Made by a program: the position numbers and the translations under genes. Source: JABMMZ01 sp044373665 (GTDB lineage: Bacteria; Bacteroidota; Bacteroidia; NS11-12g; UBA955). From it: a DNA stretch of 5,540 nt. This document shows, piece after piece, positions 1-5,540 of the stretch. Under the pieces are notes generated by a model. It was not told the origin of the DNA. It saw only the letters and a program-made list of their open reading frames with translations, and made no database searches. The stretch lies in assembly GCA_044373665.1 (NCBI GenBank), contig JBIPNH010000142.1:1-5540 (forward strand). The letters run 5' to 3'. Position 1 is the stretch's first letter. Each line of letters opens with the position of its first letter.

Positions 1-1
1 G

Positions 2-916
2 TTTGTTTTAGATGAGAATTTCAAGCCATTGTCAATGGCTGTTAAACAAAGACAAGCAACCAATAGATTAATTGAAGAATTAATGCTTTTAGCCAATCAA
101 TCGGTTGCAACCTTCATTTACACACAAAAACCTAGAAAACCATTTGTTTATAGAACCCATGACGAACCAAGTGATTTAAAAATCACAGAACTTAAAAAGT
201 TTGTAGCCAAATTTGGTTACACATTGCAAATAGACAATGAAAAAATATTGAGAGATTCAATTAATAAATTATCATTAGCAATAGAAGGTAAAATAGAACA
301 AGATGTAATTCAATCTATGTGTATTAGAAGTATGTCTAAAGCATCCTATACACCTAATAAACCAAGTCATTATGGATTGGCATTCGACTATTACACACAC
401 TTTACTTCGCCTATAAGAAGATATCCGGATGTTATCGTTCATAGATTGTTATTTGGATACTTAAATGGTCAAACTATGGCTGAGATATGCCATTGGAATA
501 TGGACCAATTAGATGGCACCTGCAAGCATTGTTCTAAAATGGAAATCACGGCTTCAGAAGCAGAAAGGGCTTCAATTAAATACAAACAAGCTGAATGGAT
601 GGAACAACATATTGGTCAAAAATTTGAGGGTATAGTGACCGGTTTGACCGATTTCGGAATGTTTGTAGAGATTAAGAAATTCAAGTGTGAGGGAATGGTA
701 AGATTGAACTCAATTATTGGCGACCATTATGAATATGATTCAGCCATGATGGCAGTTATAGGAAGAAAATATTACAAGCAATACAAAATGGGAGACTCTG
801 TAATGGTTCAAGTATTGGATGCAAGTAAAAAAACAAGAACGATAGATTTAATATTAAGCACTGATAATAATAAAAACAAGAAGAAAAATTATGGCCGATC
901 ATCACATCAATTCTGA
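2..916 (+). CDS. rnr: Ribonuclease R, C-terminal part (5' end outside window)
   Basis: This is a 3'-to-5' exoribonuclease of the RNase II/RNB family, which degrades structured RNA and mRNA and acts in rRNA quality control in the cytoplasm. The reading frame is open to the left edge, so the 304 residues seen are the C-terminal part of a protein usually 700-800 residues long. The cold-shock domains and the catalytic aspartate cluster lie outside the window. Visible are the end of the RNB domain with NRLIEELMLLAN (about 89-124), the family signature YYTHFTSPIRRYPD (389-430) followed by VIVHRLL, an HCSKME segment (about 527-544), and a C-terminal S1 RNA-binding domain (about 614-859, starting GQKFEGIVTGLTDFGMFVEI). 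A short Lys/Asn-rich tail follows. The S1 domain and signature favour RNase R over RNase II. A TTG at 29 is an internal Leu codon, not a start: homology continues upstream of it. The stop lies 26 bases inside the next gene, indicating coupled expression. Confidence 0.95.
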   Translation, partial: FVLDENFKPLSMAVKQRQATNRLIEELMLLANQSVATFIYTQKPRKPFVYRTHDEPSDLKITELKKFVAKFGYTLQIDNEKILRDSINKLSLAIEGKIEQDVIQSMCIRSMSKASYTPNKPSHYGLAFDYYTHFTSPIRRYPDVIVHRLLFGYLNGQTMAEICHWNMDQLDGTCKHCSKMEITASEAERASIKYKQAEWMEQHIGQKFEGIVTGLTDFGMFVEIKKFKCEGMVRLNSIIGDHYEYDSAMMAVIGRKYYKQYKMGDSVMVQVLDASKKTRTIDLILSTDNNKNKKKNYGRSSHQF

Positions 917-1865
917 AGCAATAGAAAACTATATTTTATCTAACCCTTTTAAAGGCAAACCAGAGAATTTATACAATGCAATGAATTATATCATGCAGTT
1001 AGGAGGCAAAAGAATGCGTCCACAACTCATGTTACTTTCCTATTTAGCGGTTAAAAACGAGGTTAATAACAGCGCATTCAATGTTGCACTCGCATTAGAA
1101 ACATTTCATAATTTTTCATTAGTTCATGACGATATTATGGACAATGCCCCAATCAGAAGAGGAAAAAAAACGGTTCACGAGGAGTGGAATATTCCTACCG
1201 CAATATTGGTTGGAGATAATTTACTTATCAAATGTTATGAACTCATTATGGATACAGATTTTGAAAATAAAATTCCATTGATGAAAGAGTTCACAAAGAT
1301 GGCAAGTTTGGTATGCGACGGTCAACAGCTCGATATGAATATGCCGGATAAAGAATTTGTAACTGAAGGTGAATATTTGAATATGATTGAGTTAAAAACA
1401 GCTGTTTTGCCTGCATGTGCCTTAAAAATGGGTGCTATGGCAGCAGGAGCAAATGAAAAGGAATGTCAGTTATTTTATGATTTTGGACTCAATTTGGGAA
1501 TGGCTTTTCAGTTGCAAGATGATTATTTAGATGCTTTTGGCTTGGAATCCCAAATAGGCAAACAGGTAGGTGGGGATATTTTAGAAAACAAGAAAACAGT
1601 TTTATTTATTCATGCATTGAATCATTTGTCAGATTCATCAAAAGAGGAATTATTAAATTGGTATGACAATAAATCAAATTCTGAAGAAAAGATTAATACA
1701 GTAAAAGAGTTGTTTGAAGAAGCAGGCAGCAGAACCTACCTTTTAAATTTAAAAGCATCATACGAAGTTAAAGCCCTTGAATTTTTAAGTTCTATTACTA
1801 TGAATCAAAAAGTAAAAATAGAATTTGATAATTTGTTTGGTTTTTTAAAGAGTCGAGCTAATTAA
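891..1865 (+). CDS. Polyprenyl diphosphate synthase (short-chain trans-isoprenyl transferase)
   Basis: This 324-residue cytosolic enzyme condenses isopentenyl diphosphate with allylic diphosphates to make farnesyl or geranylgeranyl diphosphate, precursors for quinones, carotenoids and undecaprenyl phosphate. All class hallmarks are present: GGKRMRP (38-44, IPP binding), the first Asp-rich motif D80-D81-I-M-D84 followed by RRG (89-91), K169-T170, FQLQ before the second Asp-rich motif D210-D211-Y-L-D214, and GKQVGGDILENKKT (223-236). Length is normal. The first motif is DDxxD, without the two extra residues of bacterial FPP synthases such as E. coli IspA. F75, five residues before it, is an aromatic that usually limits chain length. 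Product is therefore probably C15-C20, but the sequence does not decide, so no symbol is given. The ATG at 891 overlaps the rnr end by 26 bases and follows a purine-rich stretch (AAGAAGAAAAA), not a true Shine-Dalgarno. Likely translated from the rnr transcript. Confidence 0.95.
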   Translation: MADHHINSEAIENYILSNPFKGKPENLYNAMNYIMQLGGKRMRPQLMLLSYLAVKNEVNNSAFNVALALETFHNFSLVHDDIMDNAPIRRGKKTVHEEWNIPTAILVGDNLLIKCYELIMDTDFENKIPLMKEFTKMASLVCDGQQLDMNMPDKEFVTEGEYLNMIELKTAVLPACALKMGAMAAGANEKECQLFYDFGLNLGMAFQLQDDYLDAFGLESQIGKQVGGDILENKKTVLFIHALNHLSDSSKEELLNWYDNKSNSEEKINTVKELFEEAGSRTYLLNLKASYEVKALEFLSSITMNQKVKIEFDNLFGFLKSRAN

Positions 1866-1894
1866 TCCCATTACTGATATTAATCAATTTTTGG

Positions 1895-1917
1895 TGTGAC
1901 TTAGCTCAGCAGTCACA
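1895..1917. repeat. Inverted repeat TGTGACT-N9-AGTCACA (hairpin or operator)
   Basis: A perfect 7-bp inverted repeat (arms 1895-1901 and 1911-1917) has a 9-base spacer TAGCTCAGC. It lies 29 bases after the polyprenyl synthase stop and 14 bases before a candidate -7 box. It could be a weak hairpin protecting or ending the upstream transcript, but it lacks a T-run: AATATTATTATAG follows. It could instead be an operator, since the right arm falls near -30 of the next promoter. The sequence does not separate these readings. Confidence 0.5.
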
Positions 1918-1931
1918 ATATTATTATAGTT

Positions 1932-1939
1932 TATGTTTG
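1932..1939 (+). promoter_or_regulatory. Candidate Bacteroidota -7 promoter box (TATGTTTG)
   Basis: TATGTTTG matches TAnnTTTG, the -7 consensus of the primary sigma factor in Bacteroidota. Transcription would start near 1943-1946, about 12-15 bases before the ATG at 1958. No TTTG-like -33 element is seen at the expected distance (roughly 17-23 bases upstream); that region holds the right arm of the inverted repeat. If correct, the TTG at 1937 lies in the promoter and cannot be the start codon. Confidence 0.4.
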
Positions 1940-1957
1940 TGGTATATTATAATAACA

Positions 1958-2335
1958 ATGAAAGACTCATTATCACATTTACACTTACTATGCGAAGATT
2001 GGCATAGAGAACTTAGTTTTTTTAAAGACGAGTTAAAAATTTTCAAAAACAGGTTAAACGAAGTTGCGAGTAAAAACACGCACCAAGATGTTTTAATTCA
2101 AGTTGAACATTTTGAAAATAAATTCAAAATTATGTCTAATAATATTGATGAATTATTACATGATGTTCAATTAAAAGCAGGAGTCATTTCACAGCAATCA
2201 GTTGCTCAACCTAAGTATATTCACGTTAAAATGATGGAAGTTGATGTCAACATTCAAGACCTAATGGAATATACATCAAAAGATTTTTATGAAACAAAGA
2301 ACGAGTTTTATAAGTTTCTAGCTAAAGCGTTTTAA
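1958..2335 (+). CDS. Small helix-rich hypothetical protein
   Basis: I do not recognise a named family for this 125-residue protein. It has no signal peptide, no membrane segment and one cysteine (C12), so it should be cytosolic. The sequence is rich in Glu, Lys, Asn, Phe and Leu and looks almost wholly alpha-helical. Three helices are likely: about 8-38 (with CEDWHRELSFFKDELKIFK), 43-75, and 92-124. They are separated by short polar breaks and a Pro/Tyr turn at QPKY (84-87). Spacing of Leu/Phe/Ile suggests a helical bundle or coiled-coil dimer. No catalytic or metal-binding motif is apparent. The ATG at 1958 is chosen over an in-frame TTG at 1937, which would add MWYIIIT and lies inside the candidate -7 box. 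A terminator follows 20 bases after the stop, so the gene is probably transcribed alone. Codon and base use resemble the neighbours, with no sign of transfer. Confidence 0.8.
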   Translation: MKDSLSHLHLLCEDWHRELSFFKDELKIFKNRLNEVASKNTHQDVLIQVEHFENKFKIMSNNIDELLHDVQLKAGVISQQSVAQPKYIHVKMMEVDVNIQDLMEYTSKDFYETKNEFYKFLAKAF

Positions 2336-2355
2336 ATCTTAATAAGTTTTAAAAG

Positions 2356-2386
2356 AAGCCTGTCTATTCACTTGACAGGCTTTTTT
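2356..2386 (+). terminator. Rho-independent terminator after the small hypothetical gene
   Basis: A perfect 9-bp stem, AAGCCTGTC (2356-2364) with GACAGGCTT (2374-2382), closes a 9-base loop. The 3' side runs into six T residues (2381-2386). This is a classic intrinsic terminator for + strand transcription and separates the small gene from the mtaB block. The As at 2351-2354 give only weak potential in the reverse direction. Confidence 0.92.
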
Positions 2387-2450
2387 AATCAATAGGAATT
2401 CAAGTTACATTTTAAAATATTTAATAGTAAATAAATGAATTAAAATTAGC

Positions 2451-2458
2451 TAAATTTG
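2451..2458 (+). promoter_or_regulatory. Candidate Bacteroidota -7 promoter box (TAAATTTG) for mtaB
   Basis: TAAATTTG followed by CA fits TAnnTTTG, the Bacteroidota -7 element, and lies in a very AT-rich gap after the terminator, where a promoter is needed. Transcription would begin around 2462-2465, only about 3-6 bases before the mtaB ATG at 2468, giving a leaderless or nearly leaderless mRNA. No clear TTTG -33 element lies 17-23 bases upstream. The likely transcript covers mtaB, lgt and the DUF4294 gene. Confidence 0.55.
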
Positions 2459-2467
2459 CACTTATTA

Positions 2468-3793
2468 ATGCAAAAGACAGTCGCGTTTTATACATTAGGT
2501 TGTAAGTTAAATTTCTCTGAAACAAGTACCATTTCAAGACAACTTCAAGAACATGGATTTGATAAAAAAGAATTTACTGATTCTGCTGATGTGTATGTCA
2601 TTAACACTTGTTCTGTGACTGACCATGCCGACAGAAAGTGTAAAAAAGTGGTTAAAGAAGCATTAAAATACAATCCTAATGCTTTTATAATTATTATTGG
2701 TTGTTACGCGCAGTTAAAACCTGAGGAAATTTCGAATATACCCGGCGTAGACATGGTGTTGGGAGCAGCAGAAAAATTCAATTTGGTTCAACACATAGGC
2801 GATTCCTTTCAGAAGAAAGAAAAGGCTACTATTTTTAATAATCCAATCAAAGAAACAAATATTTTTATTCCCGGTTTTTCAATCGGTGATAGAACGCGTT
2901 CTTTTCTTAAAGTGCAAGATGGGTGTGATTATTTTTGTTCTTTCTGTACCATTCCTTTGGCACGAGGAAAAAGTAGAAGTAATACCATTGAACAAACAAT
3001 GGAAACAATCCAAAAAGTGACCGAAACTTCGGTTAAAGAAATTGTTTTAACAGGCGTTAATTTGGGCGATTTTGGAATTCAAAATCAAGAAACTTTCTAT
3101 GATTTACTTAAGGAAATTGAAAAACATGATGGCAATCAAAGATATCGCATTTCTTCGATAGAGCCAAATTTGTTAAGCTCTGATATTATCAAACTTGTTT
3201 CTCAATCACAAAAAATAATGCCTCATTTTCATATTCCGCTACAAAGTGGATCTGATGAGATATTAAAAAGCATGAGAAGGAAATACCAAAAAGCATTATA
3301 CCATGAACGCGTAGCAGAGATTAAGCAACTTATTCCCCATTGTTCCATTGGTTTAGATGTTATTGTTGGATATCCTGGAGAGGATGAGGAACAATTTTTG
3401 GAAACATACCAATTCTTAAATGAGCTTGACGTAAGCTATTTACACGTTTTTCCATATTCTGAGAGAAAACAAACGACTGCTGCCAAATTACCCGGCAAAG
3501 TGCATCAGTTTAAACGCAATGAAAGAACGGAAATGCTTAGAATTTTAAGCGAAAAAAAGAAACAGCAATTTTACAATCAATTTATTGGTCAAGAGGCTTT
3601 CGTGTTATTTGAAAACGAAGAGAAAAAAGGCAAAATGTTCGGTTTTACAAGCAATTATATCAAAGTAGAGGTCGATTATGACCCCTTATTAATTAATGAA
3701 ATTGTAAAAGTTGAACTTACTTCTATCAATACCGAAGGTCACATGAACGCAACAATCAATTACACTAATCAACAATTATTAAATGTATCCTAA
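2468..3793 (+). CDS. mtaB: tRNA t6A37 C2-methylthiotransferase MtaB
   Basis: This 441-residue radical-SAM methylthiotransferase converts t6A at position 37 of ANN-decoding tRNAs to ms2t6A in the cytosol, which stabilises codon pairing. The domain order is normal. The N-terminal UPF0004 domain (about 3-125) opens with TLGCKLNFSE and holds the auxiliary [4Fe-4S] ligands C12, C48 and C79. The radical-SAM core (about 140-370) has CDYFCSFC with ligands C153, C157 and C160, then PLARGKSRS, LTGVNLGDFG, HIPLQSGSDEIL and the GYPGED loop (301-306). A weak TRAM-like RNA-binding region covers about 372-430. TLGCKLN and the CDYFCSFC form fit MtaB better than MiaB (i6A substrate) or RimO (ribosomal protein S12). 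Membership of the methylthiotransferase family is certain, and the MtaB subtype is an inference from these motifs. The ATG at 2468 is preferred over TTG at 2456, which overlaps the -7 box. The 3' end overlaps lgt by 11 bases. Confidence 0.94.
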   Translation: MQKTVAFYTLGCKLNFSETSTISRQLQEHGFDKKEFTDSADVYVINTCSVTDHADRKCKKVVKEALKYNPNAFIIIIGCYAQLKPEEISNIPGVDMVLGAAEKFNLVQHIGDSFQKKEKATIFNNPIKETNIFIPGFSIGDRTRSFLKVQDGCDYFCSFCTIPLARGKSRSNTIEQTMETIQKVTETSVKEIVLTGVNLGDFGIQNQETFYDLLKEIEKHDGNQRYRISSIEPNLLSSDIIKLVSQSQKIMPHFHIPLQSGSDEILKSMRRKYQKALYHERVAEIKQLIPHCSIGLDVIVGYPGEDEEQFLETYQFLNELDVSYLHVFPYSERKQTTAAKLPGKVHQFKRNERTEMLRILSEKKKQQFYNQFIGQEAFVLFENEEKKGKMFGFTSNYIKVEVDYDPLLINEIVKVELTSINTEGHMNATINYTNQQLLNVS

Positions 3794-4988
3794 TTTTTAT
3801 TACATATTCCAAGACTGGTTCGGTTTAGAAATCGATGGTCTTAAACTTATTAACTCATTTGGTTTTTTTGTGGCAATGTCTTTCATATTGGCCAATTTTA
3901 TAATGACCAAAGAACTCAAAAGGAAATTTAACGACGGTGTATTGGGTAAAAAACAATTTATTACAATATTAAAAGGTAACGCATTCTCTGTTTCTGATTA
4001 TGTAACGGCAGCAATAACTGGATTTATAATTGGATTTAAATTTTTACCGGTACTAATTGATTTTTCTGTTGTAAATAACGACCCTCAATCCTACATACTT
4101 TCAACTAAAGGTGATTTCATCTATGGACTATTAGTCATGCTTGCTTTCTTAGGATTTAATTACTGGCAAGATAAAAAACAAAGACTTCCTGAAGTTGTCA
4201 AAGAGCAAAAACAAATTGACCCTTCTTATCACATGGGCGCTATAACTATGGCAGCATTTATTGGTGGTATTTTTGGTGCAAAGTTGTTCCATATTTTAGA
4301 GAATATGTCTCAGTTTTATGCCAATCCTATGGATTCAATTTTGTCTTTTAGTGGATTGACTTATTATGGTGGTTTAATTGTTGGTGCAGCCTCTGTTTTG
4401 TTTGTTGCTCACAAAAGAGGCATTCCTGTATTGCACATGTTAGATGTTGGTGGCCCTGCTATGATGTTGGCATACGGAACAGGTAGAATAGGTTGTCATG
4501 TTAGTGGAGATGGCGATTGGGGAATTGTAAATGAATTGCCTAAACCCAAATGGATGAATCTATTACCTGACTGGATGTGGGCTTATAATTATCCTAATAA
4601 TGTAAACAAAGTATGTAATCCTTTTACGGAAACAGACCCAAGATATTTAGAAAATATCAATTGCGATTTTAATGAAACACCTTATTTAATTGCGAATGTT
4701 TTTCCTACACCATTTTACGAGGCAATTGCTTGTGCTCTATTGTTTTTTGTTTTGTGGATGTTAAGAAAACGATTAAAGTATGCAGGTGTACTTTTTGGAA
4801 TCTATTTAATATTGAATGGTTTAGAAAGATTCTTAATCGAAAAAATAAGAGTCAATACAATTATGGATTCTTTTAATATGACTCAAGCTGAAATTATTTC
4901 ATTTTCATTAATGTTGTTAGGGGTTTCGTTAATCTTATTTAGCCTTAACAAAAAAATACCCGTAAAGGGAAATGATAATGTGGCATAA
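3783..4988 (+). CDS. lgt: Prolipoprotein diacylglyceryl transferase Lgt (long Bacteroidota form)
   Basis: Lgt is the inner-membrane enzyme that moves a diacylglyceryl group from phosphatidylglycerol to the lipobox cysteine of prolipoproteins, the first step of lipoprotein maturation. The 401-residue product is longer than the E. coli enzyme (291). Eight or nine hydrophobic segments are visible, near 22-41, 73-94, 112-128, 151-171, 191-209, 219-236, 311-327, 334-350 and 368-388. Core motifs are GLTYYGGLIVG (191-201), the signature GTGRIGCHVSGDGDWG (232-247), PTPFYEA (308-314) and R349-FLI-E353-KI-R356, matching E. coli R239, E243 and R246. R235 matches the essential R143. By motif alignment, Y195 replaces H103 and C238 replaces N146. 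I recall similar forms in other Bacteroidota, so activity is presumed. Extra length lies at 42-150 and in a polar insert at 250-305. The ATG overlaps the mtaB end by 11 bases, suggesting translational coupling. Confidence 0.93.
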   Translation: MYPNFYYIFQDWFGLEIDGLKLINSFGFFVAMSFILANFIMTKELKRKFNDGVLGKKQFITILKGNAFSVSDYVTAAITGFIIGFKFLPVLIDFSVVNNDPQSYILSTKGDFIYGLLVMLAFLGFNYWQDKKQRLPEVVKEQKQIDPSYHMGAITMAAFIGGIFGAKLFHILENMSQFYANPMDSILSFSGLTYYGGLIVGAASVLFVAHKRGIPVLHMLDVGGPAMMLAYGTGRIGCHVSGDGDWGIVNELPKPKWMNLLPDWMWAYNYPNNVNKVCNPFTETDPRYLENINCDFNETPYLIANVFPTPFYEAIACALLFFVLWMLRKRLKYAGVLFGIYLILNGLERFLIEKIRVNTIMDSFNMTQAEIISFSLMLLGVSLILFSLNKKIPVKGNDNVA

Positions 4989-5009
4989 GGATTGTAACTA
5001 TTTTTAATC

Positions 5010-5540
5010 ATGAAATCTATTGTATTTGCTCTCTTTTTATTATTGTCTTTTCAAACAAAAGCGCAATCTAATTTGAAAGACAGCACACTAAAGAAAGATA
5101 CTATCCAAAAACAAGACAGTACTCAAAAACGCGACCGATATGTGGTGAGAATTGGAGTTGAAATTGTGGATGGTGATACCATGTCAGTGTATTTAATCAA
5201 TCAGTTTGTAAAGAGTAAAGAAACAATAACACAAGAAGAAAAAGACAATTATGCAAAATTGGTTAGATATGTTAAAAAAGCATTACCCTATGCCAAATTA
5301 GCCGCTTTCAGACTGCAAATGATGGAGGATAATCTCAATTTATTAACCACTGAAAAAGCAAGAAAAAAATACATTAAGGAAAGCGAAAAAGCAGTTAAAA
5401 AGCAATTCATGGATGATTTAAAAAACTTTTATGTAGAAGAAGGCAAAATATTACTAAAGTTGATTCATCGTGAAACCGGAAAAACCACTTGGGATATTTT
5501 AAAAAATTACAGAGGTACTTTTGAAACATTGTTTTGGCAA
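5010..5540 (+). CDS. Secreted DUF4294 protein, 3' end outside window
   Basis: The 177 residues visible are in an open frame that runs off the right edge; the family is usually a little over 200 residues long. A signal peptide is clear: MKSI, a hydrophobic core (4-14), and a probable signal peptidase I cut after TKA (18). There is no lipobox cysteine, so this looks like a soluble periplasmic protein rather than a lipoprotein. A charged linker with three hexad repeats (23-40) precedes the DUF4294 domain, which starts around 44. Domain landmarks are VEIVDGDT (50-57), ALPYAKLA (91-98), EEGKILLKLIHRETG (143-157) and LFWQ (174-177). I assign the family from memory of this pattern. No enzymatic function is established, although the conserved HRETG and DGDT motifs could be functional. 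The gene starts 21 bases after lgt with no terminator or -7 box between, so it is probably in the same operon. The start has no Shine-Dalgarno. Confidence 0.88.
   Translation, partial: MKSIVFALFLLLSFQTKAQSNLKDSTLKKDTIQKQDSTQKRDRYVVRIGVEIVDGDTMSVYLINQFVKSKETITQEEKDNYAKLVRYVKKALPYAKLAAFRLQMMEDNLNLLTTEKARKKYIKESEKAVKKQFMDDLKNFYVEEGKILLKLIHRETGKTTWDILKNYRGTFETLFWQ
5076..5129 (+). repeat. Three imperfect 18-base tandem repeats encoding K/Q-D-S/T hexads
   Basis: Directly after the signal peptide of the DUF4294 protein, residues 23-40 read KDSTLK, KDTIQK, QDSTQK: three six-residue units with the pattern (K/Q)-D-(S/T)-x-x-K. At the DNA level the units begin AAAGAC, AAAGAT and CAAGAC. They form a polar, probably disordered linker between the signal peptide and the folded domain. 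The repeat is short and diverged. Confidence 0.55.

Noticed and set aside
29..37. TTG at 29 or ATG at 35 as the start of the ribonuclease gene
   Set aside because: The frame is open to the left edge and the upstream residues FVLDENFKP continue RNase R homology, so the gene is cut by the window rather than starting here.
1895..1917. CRP-like site TGTGA...TCACA
   Set aside because: The half-sites match the E. coli CRP consensus, but they are 13 bases apart instead of 6, and the E. coli-type site is not expected to carry over to Bacteroidota. Treated only as a generic inverted repeat.
1937..1939. TTG start for the small hypothetical protein
   Set aside because: It lies inside the candidate -7 box and would add only MWYIIIT; the ATG at 1958 is a better start.
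1866..1957. tRNA or small RNA gene in the gap
   Set aside because: No cloverleaf arms or T-loop sequence (GTTCRA) are present; the short inverted repeat alone does not support an RNA gene.
2456..2458. TTG start for mtaB
   Set aside because: It is part of the TAAATTTG promoter box, and the ATG at 2468 gives the normal family N-terminus a few residues before TLGCKLN.
2468..3793. MiaB or RimO instead of MtaB
   Set aside because: The N-terminal TLGCKLNFSE and the CDYFCSFC cluster motif fit the MtaB branch better; MiaB usually has a TxGCQMN opening. Subtype remains an inference.
1..5540. A defence, mobile or other novel multi-gene system
   Set aside because: All recognised genes are chromosomal housekeeping genes on one strand with uniform base composition. 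No transposase, integrase, phage gene, CRISPR repeat, toxin-antitoxin pair or minus-strand gene could be supported.

Overview
This window looks like an ordinary chromosomal housekeeping segment from a member of the Bacteroidota. The evidence is AT-rich DNA, translation starts without Shine-Dalgarno sequences, two boxes matching the Bacteroidota -7 promoter consensus TAnnTTTG, and a DUF4294 protein, a family I know mainly from this phylum. The order cannot be fixed from the sequence; Chitinophagales-like or Sphingobacteriales-like is a guess. All genes lie on the + strand and there is no gene-free stretch longer than about 130 bases.

Left block (2-1865): the 3' part of a ribonuclease R gene, cut by the window edge, overlaps by 26 bases the start of a complete short-chain polyprenyl diphosphate synthase gene. 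The two are probably co-transcribed. A 7-bp inverted repeat follows in the intergenic gap.

Middle (1932-2386): a small, cytosolic, helix-rich protein of unknown function (125 aa) has its own candidate -7 box and ends at a strong intrinsic terminator, so it looks like a one-gene transcript.

Right block (2451-5540): a new -7 box lies almost on top of the mtaB start codon. mtaB encodes the tRNA t6A37 methylthiotransferase. It overlaps lgt (prolipoprotein diacylglyceryl transferase) by 11 bases. After a 21-base gap comes a secreted DUF4294 protein that runs off the right edge. The three form a probable operon mixing tRNA modification, lipoprotein maturation and an exported protein of unknown role.

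I found no mobile element, CRISPR array, RNA gene, toxin-antitoxin pair or defence locus, and nothing that supports a new multi-gene system. The points most worth a second look are the Lgt substitutions at positions matching E. coli catalytic residues, the DUF4294 gene beside lgt, the very short mtaB leader, the inverted repeat upstream of the small orphan gene, and the orphan gene itself.
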